Source of the DNA: CAZXLT01 sp964641545
GTDB lineage: Bacteria > Patescibacteriota > Saccharimonadia > Saccharimonadales > AWTP1-31
DNA: 64,000 nucleotides
Reading direction: 5' to 3'
NCBI GenBank assembly: GCA_964641545.1
Contig: CAZXLT010000001.1
Coordinates: forward strand, 90,395-154,394
The position numbers and the translations under genes were made by a program. Shown here in pieces: positions 42,896-52,469 of this stretch (its first letter is position 1; each line of letters starts with the position of its first letter). The notes beneath the pieces are model-generated. The model saw only the letters and a list, made by a program, of their open reading frames with translations. It was not told the origin of the DNA and made no database searches.

Positions 42896-43749
42896 ATCGT
42901 ATGTACCATTTCGTTGAAAGATTTTGGTAGATCGCTTGTAAAAACTTTTCGTTCTTTGCTTGGTAATGTAATTTCCAGTGAACGTGCGTGTAAGTAAACG
43001 CGTTTGCCGGGTTTTGCACCGTACAAAACGTCACCAAGAATCGGATGCTTGAGATACGACATGTGGACTCTTAGTTGGTGTGTTCTGCCGGTTTTTGGCT
43101 GCAGCTCTACAAGACTATGCGTGTTGTTTGATTCTAGGATTCGGTAGGATGTTTGAGCTGGTTTTCCATTTGCCCCTACTCTGAACGTTTGGGGTTTCTT
43201 TGGGTTACGCTCAATTGGCATGTCTATTATTGCCTCAGTAGGATCGGGCCTGCCTTCAACTATCGCTAGGTAGGTTTTTGTGGTCTTTCGCTCTGAAAAT
43301 TGTTTTTGCAGCCAACTCATTGCCTCAGGAGTTTTAGCACAAATCATTACGCCAGAGGTAATTCGGTCTAAACGATGAACAATGCCTCCGCGCGCGCCAT
43401 CAAGATCATGTAGTTTTGAAGCGACGAATGTTGCTACGGTAGCTTCTGGGTTAAAAGCTCCTTTGCTGTGTGTCAGTAAACCGGCTGGTTTTTCGACCAC
43501 AATACAGTCGGCATCTTCGTATAGTATGGGCAGGGCTATATCAGGAATTGCTGTCTGCTTTGCCAGTTCAAAATCTATAGTCACTACATCATCGGGTTTA
43601 AGTTTAGTAGATGTCTTGGTGACTACTGTATCATTGACAGAAACTTTTCCCTGCTCGACTAGCGAATTGCTAAGTGATCGACTAATACCGGCATTTTTGG
43701 CTACAAATAGATCGATTCTGGTTTCGGCTTCTGCAATAAGGTGCATCAT
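42892..43749 (-). CDS. RluA-family 23S rRNA pseudouridine synthase
   Basis: The 285-aa enzyme has an N-terminal S4 RNA-binding domain (RIDLFVAKNAGISRSLSNSL) and the RluA catalytic domain with GIVHRLDRITSGVMICAKT, where Asp is catalytic, and GRTHQLRVHMSYLKHPILGD. It probably isomerises uridines in 23S rRNA, as RluD does. Its ATG overlaps the trpS stop by 1 nt. Confidence 0.92.
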   Translation of the reverse strand: MMHLIAEAETRIDLFVAKNAGISRSLSNSLVEQGKVSVNDTVVTKTSTKLKPDDVVTIDFELAKQTAIPDIALPILYEDADCIVVEKPAGLLTHSKGAFNPEATVATFVASKLHDLDGARGGIVHRLDRITSGVMICAKTPEAMSWLQKQFSERKTTKTYLAIVEGRPDPTEAIIDMPIERNPKKPQTFRVGANGKPAQTSYRILESNNTHSLVELQPKTGRTHQLRVHMSYLKHPILGDVLYGAKPGKRVYLHARSLEITLPSKERKVFTSDLPKSFNEMVHTI

Positions 43750-44888
43750 TATTGTCTTAGGCCGACCGCTTTTTGTACCCGCAGCAATGTTTCGTTAGCC
43801 GTTTTGTTCATGGCTTCTTCTGAGCTTGTAAGTTTAGCCAGTAACGCAGATTCGTCCACACCTGCTAATTTTGCTTGAAAGTTTGTTAAAAAGGTCGAAA
43901 CAGCGTCTGCAACGGCTTTTTTAAGGGGTCCGTACTGTGTTTGTCCCTTATATTCTGCGATGACCTCTTGCAGGTCGCAGTCCGTCAGGATTGCAAGTAG
44001 GTCGAGTAGATTACTAATGCCCGGTTGATTGTCGTAGTCGTATTGAATGTTTTCAAGGCTGTCTGTGGTGGCACTCATCACCTTTTTAGCGGCTACTTCT
44101 GGTGTGTCTCCTAGGAAGATAATGCCTTTGCCCGATTCGTCGCTTTTGCTCATCTTCTTTTCAGGCTTTTGCAGGTCACGAATACGGAGACGCTCGGTTT
44201 GGTTAGTAAAGGCAATCTGCTCTTTTTCGGCTTCCGGTAGTGTAAATAGGTCACCGAACTTATTGTTCATGCGAATGGCAATGTCGCGTGCAAGTTCGAC
44301 GTGCTGTGTTTGGTCGGCACCAACCGGTACGTATGTAGCGTTATATAACAAAATATCCGAAGTCATAAGGACTGGATAATCGAAAAGCCCTACGCTTATT
44401 TGCCTATTTTGACTTCGAAAAATTGCTAAATTTGTTTTTGCTTTCTCAATTCTTCCAGGAGTAAAGCCATACTTCTGAGTGACTTCTTCGTCTACTGCTA
44501 GCAATTCTTCAACTGTGTCTTCAATTAGCGCCTTTTCTTTAAATTGTGTCATGCGACTCAATTCGCCCATATAGGTGAAGCAGTTAAGAATGACGGTCAG
44601 CTCGCTGTGTGCAGGCACAAAACTTTGGCGATAAATAAATGTATCTGGGTTAGCGATGTCGAGTCCGGCGGCCATAAATAGACGAATGTTATGCAGGCTC
44701 TGTTCATATAGTTTGCTGTGATCAATAGGGGTTGTAAAACTATGGAGGTCCGGTACGAATAGGTTTATTTGATACTCGCCGGCATACTTTTGCTGCATTT
44801 TGACCATAGGAAGCAAGGCCCCCAGGTAATTTCCGAGGTGCAGATCGTTGTTGGCACGAATGCCGGTCAGTATTACTTGTTTTCCCAT
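43749..44888 (-). CDS. trpS: tryptophanyl-tRNA synthetase
   Basis: The 379-aa class I synthetase has the HIGH-type motif NDLHLGNYLGA, PVGADQTQHVELARDIA and KKMSKSDESGKGI. It is longer than the usual 330 aa through a C-terminal extension. TATAAT lies 11 nt before ATG. It heads the trpS-rluA-holB operon. Confidence 0.95.
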   Translation of the reverse strand: MGKQVILTGIRANNDLHLGNYLGALLPMVKMQQKYAGEYQINLFVPDLHSFTTPIDHSKLYEQSLHNIRLFMAAGLDIANPDTFIYRQSFVPAHSELTVILNCFTYMGELSRMTQFKEKALIEDTVEELLAVDEEVTQKYGFTPGRIEKAKTNLAIFRSQNRQISVGLFDYPVLMTSDILLYNATYVPVGADQTQHVELARDIAIRMNNKFGDLFTLPEAEKEQIAFTNQTERLRIRDLQKPEKKMSKSDESGKGIIFLGDTPEVAAKKVMSATTDSLENIQYDYDNQPGISNLLDLLAILTDCDLQEVIAEYKGQTQYGPLKKAVADAVSTFLTNFQAKLAGVDESALLAKLTSSEEAMNKTANETLLRVQKAVGLRQ

Positions 44889-44969
44889 TCTTATACTCTA
44901 TTATAGCTTATTTTCTACTCATAGGGTTTATTGTGTGGGATGGTCTGGTGGTTCGTATGCTTCGCCCCT

Positions 44970-44989
44970 GAGTCGCGAAACAGCGACTC
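44970..44989 (-). terminator. hairpin after the ribosomal operon's last gene
   Basis: A 7-bp stem GAGTCGC / GCGACTC with a 6-nt loop lies about 30 nt downstream of the gene at 45019. It has no T-run, so it could be a 3'-end stabiliser rather than a terminator. Confidence 0.4.
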
Positions 44990-45018
44990 GATCCGGGTCT
45001 TATCCATGGCAAATGTGC

Positions 45019-45267
45019 TTAGTATGCGCCGATGTTCTTTGCTGGGGTTGTCGGCAAGGTAGCGGGTCGGCTATTTGCAGTACGCAGTTCGTAGAGTGCC
45101 GCCTGAGCTATTGGGTCGGACAAGTCAAGCTCGGTTGCCAGAACTGCAAGTTCAACGCAAAAGTCGACTGCCGAACGACGGTCGTCTGGACCCATTTCAA
45201 TTCCGTGTGCAGCCATAAATCTCTGCGCAGTTTGTTGCTCGGTTGGGTTTGGTTGCAGCTGGTTCAT
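45019..45267 (-). CDS. small unknown protein at the end of the rpsI operon
   Basis: The 82-aa product (NQLQPNPTEQQTAQRFMAAH, then SAVDFCVELAVLATELDLSD) is acidic, helical and without recognisable motif. It starts 11 nt after rpsI and is probably the last gene of the long ribosomal transcript. Confidence 0.55.
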   Translation of the reverse strand: MNQLQPNPTEQQTAQRFMAAHGIEMGPDDRRSAVDFCVELAVLATELDLSDPIAQAALYELRTANSRPATLPTTPAKNIGAY

Positions 45268-45278
45268 GATTGCAATAC

Positions 45279-45677
45279 CTAACGTTTGGTGAACTGGCGT
45301 TGTTTGCGTGCGCCCTTAAGACCAAATTTCTTACGCTCTTTTTCGCGTGGATCACGACCGAGCTGGTCAGCACGTTTAAGGGTGCTCTTAAGGTCTTCGT
45401 TCATGACAGTTAGGGCCTTGGCAATAGCTAGTCGAATTGCATCGGCTTGACCGGTGTGCCCGCCGCCTTGTACGACAACACTCACGTCAAACTTGTTGTT
45501 TTGCTCAACAACTGTAAACGGCTGATCCAGGACTTTAAGAATGTGTTTACTGCCCGCAAAGTATTCTTCGGCAGGTTTGTCATTAATGACAATTTTTCCG
45601 GTCCCATTAGTCAATCGAACACGGGCTGTAGAGCTTTTGCGTCGACCAAGTGCATAATTGTAGTGTTTGGTGGCCAC
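45279..45677 (-). CDS. rpsI: ribosomal protein S9
   Basis: The 132-aa product ends in the conserved KKFGLKGARKQRQFTKR tail that reaches the P-site tRNA, and has YALGRRKSSTARVRL and VVQGGGHTGQADAIRLAIAK. Its ATG overlaps the rplM stop by 1 nt. Confidence 0.97.
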   Translation of the reverse strand: MATKHYNYALGRRKSSTARVRLTNGTGKIVINDKPAEEYFAGSKHILKVLDQPFTVVEQNNKFDVSVVVQGGGHTGQADAIRLAIAKALTVMNEDLKSTLKRADQLGRDPREKERKKFGLKGARKQRQFTKR

Positions 45678-46117
45678 TATTTCGTACCTTTCAGGTTTAG
45701 GGTTTCTGGTTGCTGTGCAGTGTGGTTGTGCTCACTGCTGGGGTAAATCTTTAATCGATCTAAGCGACCTGGGCGCAGTTTGTTAACTGGAAGCATGCCA
45801 CGAACAGCTTGAAAAACCACATCGGTTGAATCTTTATTCATTTTTTCACTTAATGTAGCGGTTTTTAAACCACCAGGATATGGGGTGTGGTGCTGGTATA
45901 GTTTATCGGTAGTCTTTTTTCCAGTAACCTGGAGTGAATCAGAATTAATAACTACCACATAGTCGCCACCATCAACGTGTGAGGTAACGCTGGGCTTGCC
46001 CTTACCGATAAGCAGGCTTGCGATTACGGTAGCAAGGCGGCCGAGCGGAGCTTCTGAGGCGTCAATAACATACCACTTCCGGGTAACTTCGCTTGGTTTT
46101 TGACTATAGGTCTTCAC
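45677..46117 (-). CDS. rplM: ribosomal protein L13
   Basis: The 146-aa product has WYVIDASEAPLGRLATVIAS, VINSDSLQVTGKK and GMLPVNKLRPGRL. It binds 23S rRNA early in assembly. It precedes rpsI as usual and shares its start with the rplQ stop (1-nt overlap). Confidence 0.97.
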   Translation of the reverse strand: MKTYSQKPSEVTRKWYVIDASEAPLGRLATVIASLLIGKGKPSVTSHVDGGDYVVVINSDSLQVTGKKTTDKLYQHHTPYPGGLKTATLSEKMNKDSTDVVFQAVRGMLPVNKLRPGRLDRLKIYPSSEHNHTAQQPETLNLKGTK

Positions 46118-46605
46118 TATTTTGCCTCTTTCTTAGCAACTACTTTTTTGGGAGTCGCTTTCTTAGTTGTGGATGTACTGGTTGATTTGTTGACCTTTTC
46201 GGCTTTAGTTTCTGCTTTGGCGCTCTTTGCAACTGGCGCTGCTTTAAGGTCGTCTACAAAACTTACTTGAGCGAGCTCGGCGTTATCGCCCCTGCGAACA
46301 CCTTGACGTGCGATACGTACGTGACCGCTTGTGCGTCCAGATAATTTAGGTGCAATTTCATCTACTAACTTGTGCGCGTTGGCTACAGTTTGCATACCAG
46401 CAATCACTTGTCGGCGGCTATGCAAGCTACCGGCTTTAGCCTTGGTAATAAGCTTTTCAATATAGGGAACAAGCTCTTTCGCTTTTGGTAGGGTTGTGAC
46501 GATTTTTTCGTCACGCACCAACGATTCAGCAAGGCTTTTCAGCAAAGCTGCCCGTTGATCTCGTTCACGGCCGAATTTGCGACCTTTATACCCGTGACGG
46601 TGCAT
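46117..46605 (-). CDS. rplQ: ribosomal protein L17 with charged C-terminal tail
   Basis: The 162-aa product begins MHRHGYKGRKFGRERDQRAA and has the L17 core to about residue 117. The last 45 residues are a Lys/Ala/Thr/Ser-rich tail not found in ordinary L17 (about 120 aa). It follows rpoA directly, without a gap. Confidence 0.96.
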   Translation of the reverse strand: MHRHGYKGRKFGRERDQRAALLKSLAESLVRDEKIVTTLPKAKELVPYIEKLITKAKAGSLHSRRQVIAGMQTVANAHKLVDEIAPKLSGRTSGHVRIARQGVRRGDNAELAQVSFVDDLKAAPVAKSAKAETKAEKVNKSTSTSTTKKATPKKVVAKKEAK

Positions 46606-47547
46606 TTACAGCTCCAACTCCGCTAACTTCTCTTTAACTTCATCAAGTGCCTTGCTTCCAAAGCCCTTCAAATCACGAAGCTCTCCATCGCTCAGGCTAA
46701 ATAGATCTTTGAGCGTGTGAATTTCATTATTAATAAGCGCATTAGTAGTTCGGGCAGACAGATTCATATCTTCAATAGATGTCATGAGTTCGGTTGGCTC
46801 GTCGCCTTCGCCTGCACCCGCAGCTTCGCTGCTTGCGCTAACTGGAGCAGGAGCTTCAACGCGAGTTTGTCCAGCCAGTGCTGTGTATTGGTTCACTAGA
46901 ATAGCTGCAGCCTCTTCAAACGCGTCACGAGGCGTGATTGAGCCATCGGTGTCAATGGTGATGAGCAGTTTATCAAGGTCGGTCATTTGGCCGACGCGAG
47001 TGTTCTCTACCTTGTAACGAACGCGTAATACTGGGGTGAATACTGCATCAAGGGCAATCATGTCACTATGCTTTTTCTTAGCACCTTCTTCGATGGTGTG
47101 ATAGCCTCGACCAGTCTCAACTACTAAGTCAAGCACGAGCTTGCCTTTTGCATCGTCGATAGTTGCAATTACTTGTTCTGGGTTAACGACTTCAACGTTG
47201 GCATTGGTGGTAATGTCTTTTCCGGTTACAACGCCAGAACCACTCTTGGTCAGACGTAATGTTTGTGGCTCGTCGCTAAAGACACGGAAGCGAAGGCCTT
47301 TTAGGTTCAGCATGATGTCGACAACGTCTTCTTTAATACCTTTTAGCGTGGTGAATTCGTGTGTTGCACCTTCTACCTTAAACGAAGTTACGGCAGCACC
47401 AGCAATGCTGGAAAGGAGCACGCGGCGCAAGCTGTTCCCGAGTGTCATACCGTAGCCAGTGTGAAGTGGCTCAACGGTAAACGTTGCCGATTTTTTACTG
47501 TGGTCCTCGATGTTGACGAGGGCTGGTGTGTGAATATGCTTTGACAT
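46606..47547 (-). CDS. rpoA: RNA polymerase alpha subunit
   Basis: The 313-aa protein has the N-terminal assembly domain (PLHTGYGMTLGNSLRRVLLS, FKVEGATHEF) and the C-terminal domain (about 245-313: LMTSIEDMNLSARTTNALIN, LKGFGSKALDEVKEKL) that contacts UP elements and regulators. The operon order rpsM-rpsK-rpsD-rpoA-rplQ is standard. Confidence 0.97.
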   Translation of the reverse strand: MSKHIHTPALVNIEDHSKKSATFTVEPLHTGYGMTLGNSLRRVLLSSIAGAAVTSFKVEGATHEFTTLKGIKEDVVDIMLNLKGLRFRVFSDEPQTLRLTKSGSGVVTGKDITTNANVEVVNPEQVIATIDDAKGKLVLDLVVETGRGYHTIEEGAKKKHSDMIALDAVFTPVLRVRYKVENTRVGQMTDLDKLLITIDTDGSITPRDAFEEAAAILVNQYTALAGQTRVEAPAPVSASSEAAGAGEGDEPTELMTSIEDMNLSARTTNALINNEIHTLKDLFSLSDGELRDLKGFGSKALDEVKEKLAELEL

Positions 47548-47561
47548 GCTTGAATCCTTCC

Positions 47562-48182
47562 TTAGCGTGAATAATATTCAACAATTAGTTGCTCTTTAAT
47601 TTCAGGTTCAGCATCGTCACGCATTGGCGCGCCGGTTACTGATACTTCAAATTTCTTGCGATTTACCTTAAGCCAAGCAGGTATCTGGTCGTTGCCGGCT
47701 GGACTGACGTCATCGATGCGCTTGAAATACTCGTTTTTTTGGCTCGCAGGTCGGAGCTCAATCTTGTCACCGTTTGAAACGCGAATTGAAGGAATGTCAA
47801 CTCGGCGTCCATTAAGTACAAAGTGTCCATGTGTTACTAATTGTCGAGCTGCTCGACGACTTACTGCAAAACCGGCACGATAGACAACATTATCAAGTCG
47901 TTGCTCGAGGAACCGTAGTAAAATCTCGCCAGATTGACCTTCTTTGCGACTTGCCTCTTTCATGAGGTTAGAAAACTGTTTTTCCAAAAGTCCATACAAT
48001 CTTTTAACTTTTTGCTTTTCACGTAGTTGCAGGTTGTATTGACTTGGTTTGTTGCGCGGGTTAAAGCCTGCTGCCTTGCCAGGCATAGATGTTCGCTTCA
48101 TTAATGCTTTGTGAGCTTTAGGGTGGAGAGCATAGCCGTCGCGGCGACTCATTTTTACAATCGATTGTCGATCTCTAGCCAT
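47562..48182 (-). CDS. rpsD: ribosomal protein S4, Cys-free
   Basis: The 206-aa product has the S4 N-terminal part (SRRDGYALHPKAHKALMKRT) and the S4 RNA-binding domain (QRLDNVVYRAGFAVSRRAAR, QLVTHGHFVLNGRRVDIPS). The N-terminal zinc Cys cluster present in some bacteria is absent. S4 nucleates 30S assembly. Confidence 0.97.
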   Translation of the reverse strand: MARDRQSIVKMSRRDGYALHPKAHKALMKRTSMPGKAAGFNPRNKPSQYNLQLREKQKVKRLYGLLEKQFSNLMKEASRKEGQSGEILLRFLEQRLDNVVYRAGFAVSRRAARQLVTHGHFVLNGRRVDIPSIRVSNGDKIELRPASQKNEYFKRIDDVSPAGNDQIPAWLKVNRKKFEVSVTGAPMRDDAEPEIKEQLIVEYYSR

Positions 48183-48184
48183 GG

Positions 48185-48613
48185 TTAGATCCTCCGCGCT
48201 TTCTTAGGTCGTACGCCGCCGTGTGCCACGCCAGTGACATCACGAATGCTTTCAGCTTGCATGCCAAGTGTTGACAGTGTACGAATTGCTGCATCGCGGC
48301 CCAGGCCAATACCCTTTACAAAAACCTCAACCTTGCTTAAACCGTAATTCTGACGTGCAATCTGACCAGCTTTTTCAGCAGCGATCTGGGCTGCGTAGGC
48401 AGTCCCCTTCTTGGATCCACGAAAGCCGCACGCACCTGCGCTCGAAGCAGCCAGTGCGCCACCCTTGCTGTCAGTGAAGGTGATAATAGTATTGTTAAAA
48501 CTTGCATAAATGTGAACTTGGCCAGTTGGTACGGAGCGCTTCACCTTTTTCTTTTTAGGTGCTGCTACAGCCGTTGGTTCTGTTGTTGCTGGTTTAGTTG
48601 ATTCTTCTGCCAT
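48185..48613 (-). CDS. rpsK: ribosomal protein S11
   Basis: The 142-aa product has an added 25-residue Thr/Ala/Lys N-terminus, then GQVHIYASFNNTIITFTDSK and GACGFRGSKKGTAYAAQIAA and the C-terminal DVTGVAHGGVRPKKARRI. It lies in the 30S platform. Confidence 0.97.
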   Translation of the reverse strand: MAEESTKPATTEPTAVAAPKKKKVKRSVPTGQVHIYASFNNTIITFTDSKGGALAASSAGACGFRGSKKGTAYAAQIAAEKAGQIARQNYGLSKVEVFVKGIGLGRDAAIRTLSTLGMQAESIRDVTGVAHGGVRPKKARRI

Positions 48614-48636
48614 AATTAACCTCTTGTCGCAGTTTC

Positions 48637-49023
48637 CTACGTCTTAGCCGCTACTTTCTTAGCGGTACCGCCCACAGTTACTTTCTTGCCTCGTCGGGTT
48701 CGTGCGTTAGTTTTGGTTCGCTGTCCACGGCTCGGTAGATTGGCTTGGTGTCGTAATCCACGGTATGCTTTGATGTCTTTCAGTCGTTTAATGTTTGTGG
48801 TGACAACTCTCTGCAGTTCGCCCTCAACAACGTGTTTTTCATTGATAATATCTTGTATCCGGCTAACTTCTGCATCGGTGAGATTTTTAACTCGAACGGT
48901 CACATCAACTTTTGCAGCAGTCAAAATATCACCGCTAGTTTTTGGTCCAATGCCATAGACATACGTCAAGGCAGTCCCAATTTGTTTTTCAGAAGGAATA
49001 GTTACACCAGAAATACGTGCCAT
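48637..49023 (-). CDS. rpsM: ribosomal protein S13
   Basis: The 128-aa product starts ARISGVTIPSEKQIGTALTY and has YRGLRHQANLPSRGQRTKTN and ARTRRGKK. It contacts the P-site tRNA and L5. rpmJ lies 3 nt upstream of it in the reading direction. Confidence 0.97.
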   Translation of the reverse strand: MARISGVTIPSEKQIGTALTYVYGIGPKTSGDILTAAKVDVTVRVKNLTDAEVSRIQDIINEKHVVEGELQRVVTTNIKRLKDIKAYRGLRHQANLPSRGQRTKTNARTRRGKKVTVGGTAKKVAAKT

Positions 49024-49026
49024 AAA

Positions 49027-49143
49027 TTACCCTTGCCTCTGCTTATGCTTTGGTTTAAGTTTGTTAATAACATAGACGCGTCCTTTGCGGCGGACGATTT
49101 TGTCATCTGGACTGATCTTTTTGACACTTGCACGCACTTTCAT
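49027..49143 (-). CDS. rpmJ: ribosomal protein L36, Cys-free form
   Basis: A 38-aa ORF too short for ordinary ORF calling. It reads [20 protein letters not shown] and ends KPKHKQRQG, the L36 ends. The zinc ligands of ordinary L36 (C-x2-C and C-x-H) are replaced (ISPDD, INKLK). Position between infA and rpsM is the canonical one. Confidence 0.93.
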   Translation of the reverse strand: MKVRASVKKISPDDKIVRRKGRVYVINKLKPKHKQRQG

Positions 49144-49188
49144 GCGGATTATGTTCCTTTCTGGAATGCATAACACACTGCTTAAGGT

Positions 49189-49410
49189 TTATGACTTGCG
49201 ATAGGTGATTCTTCCCTTAGTAAGGTCGTAAGGGGTCAACTCGACCGTAACGCTGTCGCCTGGGACGATTCGGATATAATGTTTCCGCATCTTACCGGCA
49301 ACGTGAGCTATAATTTGATGACCATTCTCGAGTTCGACACGAAATTGAGTCCCCGGGAGGGTCTCAACGATTGTTCCCGTGAGTTCGATTACTTCCTTGT
49401 TTCCGGCCAT
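49189..49410 (-). CDS. infA: translation initiation factor IF-1
   Basis: The 73-aa OB-fold protein has [39 protein letters not shown] and [11 protein letters not shown]. It occupies the ribosomal A site in initiation. It follows secY by 64 bp with no adk or map between. Confidence 0.97.
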   Translation of the reverse strand: MAGNKEVIELTGTIVETLPGTQFRVELENGHQIIAHVAGKMRKHYIRIVPGDSVTVELTPYDLTKGRITYRKS

Positions 49411-49474
49411 AAATAATAACTAGAATAATAGTGTACCAGATATCCGTATCTGTTGTAAAGCGTTTTATTAACTT

Positions 49475-50992
49475 TTATTTCTTTTTTTGAGTACGCTTCA
49501 AAATATTCGGTAAAAGTCGGTGTAAATTCTTAGATCTACCCCTGTTATCAACGGTGTTTGTCGGATTTTCCTCGTCACGGAAGAAATCCGGTTGTTCGTA
49601 CTGGTCATACGTCACCATGAGCGCGCGCGACTCAATTTGGCGCAGGGTCTCTAGCGCAACCGACACAAGTATCAATATACTGGTTCCACCAAGGGAAATA
49701 TTTGTTTTCAGGAATGCTTGTCCAACGATTGGCAGTAACGCCAAAAAACCAAGTGCAAATGCGCCAAATAAGGTTAAGCGATTAACGACTTTAGATAAAT
49801 ATTGCTCTGTCTGTTTTCCGGCTCGAACATCAGCAATAAAACCGCCCTGTTTCTGTAGGTTCTCGGCAATCTCCTTGGCGTTAAAAGCAATCGAAGTATA
49901 GAAGAACGTAAACAGTACAACCAGCAGAAAATATACAACCGGATATAAATACGGCTGCCAGCCACCTTGTTGAAAAGTCTGGACGGTAGGGTTCTGGAAA
50001 AGCTGCACAAGCTTGGCGCCTATTTCCTGCATACGTTGACTCTGCATACCGGTCATGAGCTGCCCGGCAAAACTCGGAACGCTTAAGAACGCTACGGCAA
50101 AAATAATCGGTACCACACCGGCAGTAATAAGTTTAACGGGCAGAATGGTTGTGACTCCTCCATAGGCACGATTGCCCTGGACGCGTTTTGCATAGTTAAC
50201 AGTTATTTTTCGTGAAGCTTCGTTGAGTTTCACTATAAGTATAGTGACCACAACAACTATAGCGGCGATAATAAGACTCCACAGGAGCGCCTTGTTATCT
50301 ATTGGAAGCTCCTTACCAAACACCACCCATTTACTTTCTTTGTTGACGACATCACTTAGCACCGTTGCCAGCGTCTGCGGAAGGCTGCTGACAATGCCGA
50401 CGGTAATCAACAAAGAAATACCATTACCAACATTTTGTTCGGTAATAAGTTCACCGAGCCACATAAGAATCATTGCTCCACCAGTTAGCGCTGCTACCAT
50501 TAACGCCCACCTCATAGGTGTTGCATTTGCAGTAATGTCTCCCAGCCCACCAATGCTTGCAGCAGATTGCTTGACGAGATAGATAGCACCAATAGACTGA
50601 ATAATAGCCAGTGGTAGGGTGAGTATACGGGTGTATTGGTTTATTTTTCTGCGTCCAAATTCACCTTCTTTATTCAGCGACTCAAGTTTTGGTATGGCAC
50701 GCGTCAATAACTGCATGATAATGGATGCGTTAATGTAGGGTCCGAGACCCACGAGCATAATAGAAAAGTTGGCCAGTGCCCCGCCAGACAGTACGTTTAT
50801 AAAGCTTAGCAGCTGTGGTGAGTTATTTGATGCAAAGAGGTTCTGTAGTACTTGCTGCAAGCTTTTTGGGTCGCTCAATGGAACAGGAATGTGTGCCAAA
50901 ATTCGAAAAACAAGCAGCATGCCTAATACCGCCAAAATGCGATTGCGCATATCGGCAGTTTTTAGTGACTTCCAGATTGTCTTCCAGCTCAT
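49475..50992 (-). CDS. secY: preprotein translocase subunit SecY
   Basis: The 505-aa channel protein has about ten membrane helices, MLVGLGPYINASIIMQLLTR, KLESLNKEGEFGRRKINQYT, and a long loop with NEASRKITVNYAKRVQGNRA. It is longer than usual (430-440 aa), with extra residues in the outer loops and a basic tail. It follows rplO by 78 bp, the standard place at the spc end. Confidence 0.96.
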   Translation of the reverse strand: MSWKTIWKSLKTADMRNRILAVLGMLLVFRILAHIPVPLSDPKSLQQVLQNLFASNNSPQLLSFINVLSGGALANFSIMLVGLGPYINASIIMQLLTRAIPKLESLNKEGEFGRRKINQYTRILTLPLAIIQSIGAIYLVKQSAASIGGLGDITANATPMRWALMVAALTGGAMILMWLGELITEQNVGNGISLLITVGIVSSLPQTLATVLSDVVNKESKWVVFGKELPIDNKALLWSLIIAAIVVVVTILIVKLNEASRKITVNYAKRVQGNRAYGGVTTILPVKLITAGVVPIIFAVAFLSVPSFAGQLMTGMQSQRMQEIGAKLVQLFQNPTVQTFQQGGWQPYLYPVVYFLLVVLFTFFYTSIAFNAKEIAENLQKQGGFIADVRAGKQTEQYLSKVVNRLTLFGAFALGFLALLPIVGQAFLKTNISLGGTSILILVSVALETLRQIESRALMVTYDQYEQPDFFRDEENPTNTVDNRGRSKNLHRLLPNILKRTQKKK

Positions 50993-51070
50993 GTGCTACC
51001 TTCACCCTCGTTTCTGACTTCGGTTAGTATAGCAGTCTCACCTCTCAATGAGAATGCATTGGTGTGTTTT

Positions 51071-51553
51071 CTACTTCTTGTCTTTTTTGCTTACGGCAGT
51101 TTTAGGGCGCGCAACACGTTCGGTTGCTTTAAATGTGCCACCAGCTTGTTCGATAGCTTTTATCGCTGAAGCGCTGGCTGCTTGCAGTGTGACGGTGTGT
51201 TTTTTTGTCATCTCACCCTTGACTACAACTTTCACTGAAACGTAGGCACTAGACACGAGCCCAGCGTCTGCTAATTTGGCATTGTCGATTGAAGTGCCGA
51301 GCATGTCGATTTGCCCAGTGTAAACAGTTTCCGGAGCAACGCGGTGCGAACGAAATCCTCGAAGCTTTGGAAAGCGTTGTGACAAGGGATTCTGACCACC
51401 TTCAAACCCCGGCTTTCGGCTGTACCCAGCACGCGCTTTTTGACCTTTGGTGCCACGACCAGCAGTTTTACCTTGTCCAGCTGCAATACCTCGCCCGACA
51501 CGCTTACGTGACTTTGGCGCCTTGGTAGTAGTAGTTAATTCGTGATATTTCAT
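51071..51553 (-). CDS. rplO: ribosomal protein L15
   Basis: The 160-aa product has KSRKRVGRGIAAGQGKTAGR, GTKGQKARAGYSRKPGFEGG and a Lys-rich tail. Its ATG overlaps the S5 stop by 4 nt, which leaves no room for the L30 gene that usually lies between them. Confidence 0.97.
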   Translation of the reverse strand: MKYHELTTTTKAPKSRKRVGRGIAAGQGKTAGRGTKGQKARAGYSRKPGFEGGQNPLSQRFPKLRGFRSHRVAPETVYTGQIDMLGTSIDNAKLADAGLVSSAYVSVKVVVKGEMTKKHTVTLQAASASAIKAIEQAGGTFKATERVARPKTAVSKKDKK

Positions 51554-52116
51554 TTGGCTGCCTTTGAAACTTTCTTAACAACTTTCTCTGCCTTCTTGGC
51601 TGGAGCTTTTATGGCCTTAGCGCGGTTGGTAACCCAGTTCTTAGCTGGTTTAATTGCTTGCAATGCTGCAAGTGTTGCATAGGCTGTATTCGTTTTGTTG
51701 GTTGAGCCAAGTGACTTGCTTAGTGCGTTACTTACACCTGCTACTTCAAGAACTGTACGTACGACACCCCCAGCAATTAATCCCGTACCAGGGCTGGCTG
51801 GTTTAATCAAAATATTTGCACCACCAACTTTTCCGGTTGTTTCGTGAGGCAAAGTACCTTTGTATAAATGAACCTTTACCATGTTTTTCTTAGCAACTTC
51901 CATAGCTTTAGCTACAGCTGTAGTTACGTCAGCTCCTTTAGCAGACCCAATGCCGACCTTGCCTCTTTTATCGCCTACCACAGCGAGTGCGCGGAATCTA
52001 AATCGACGACCGCCTTTAACAACACGCGCGACGCGGTCGATATTTACAACACGTTCGTCAAACAGCTTTTCAGCTGGGTCCATGTCTCGATTTGGTCGTG
52101 TTCTACGTGGTTCCAT
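51550..52116 (-). CDS. rpsE: ribosomal protein S5
   Basis: The 188-aa product has [39 protein letters not shown], and [19 protein letters not shown]. The last 20 residues are a Lys/Ala tail. Coupled to rplR by a 1-nt overlap. Confidence 0.97.
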   Translation of the reverse strand: MEPRRTRPNRDMDPAEKLFDERVVNIDRVARVVKGGRRFRFRALAVVGDKRGKVGIGSAKGADVTTAVAKAMEVAKKNMVKVHLYKGTLPHETTGKVGGANILIKPASPGTGLIAGGVVRTVLEVAGVSNALSKSLGSTNKTNTAYATLAALQAIKPAKNWVTNRAKAIKAPAKKAEKVVKKVSKAAK

Positions 52117-52469
52117 TAAAACTCCAATCCTGCTTTTCGGGCCGCATCAGCGAGAGCTTTGACTCTTCCGTGATACAAGCGTCCGTTTCGATCAAAAACG
52201 ACTTTACTAACCTTGGCTGTTTTTGCCTTCTTGGCAATTGTCTCGCCGATTGCGGCTGCGCGCTCGGTCATGTTGCCATTGTACGTACCACCGACAGTGC
52301 TGACATATACAAGTGTCTTATGCGTCTCGTCGTTGATGATCTGTGCTGAAACATGACGATTACTGACGCTCACGCTCAAACGTGGCCGCTCTGATGTGCC
52401 TATGACTTTCGCACGAACTCGCGACTTCCGTTGATTAAATTTCTGCAGTGTATGTGCTAAACGATTCAT
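52116..52469 (-). CDS. rplR: ribosomal protein L18
   Basis: The 117-aa product has [34 protein letters not shown] and [20 protein letters not shown]. It binds 5S rRNA with L5. Confidence 0.96.
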   Translation of the reverse strand: MNRLAHTLQKFNQRKSRVRAKVIGTSERPRLSVSVSNRHVSAQIINDETHKTLVYVSTVGGTYNGNMTERAAAIGETIAKKAKTAKVSKVVFDRNGRLYHGRVKALADAARKAGLEF

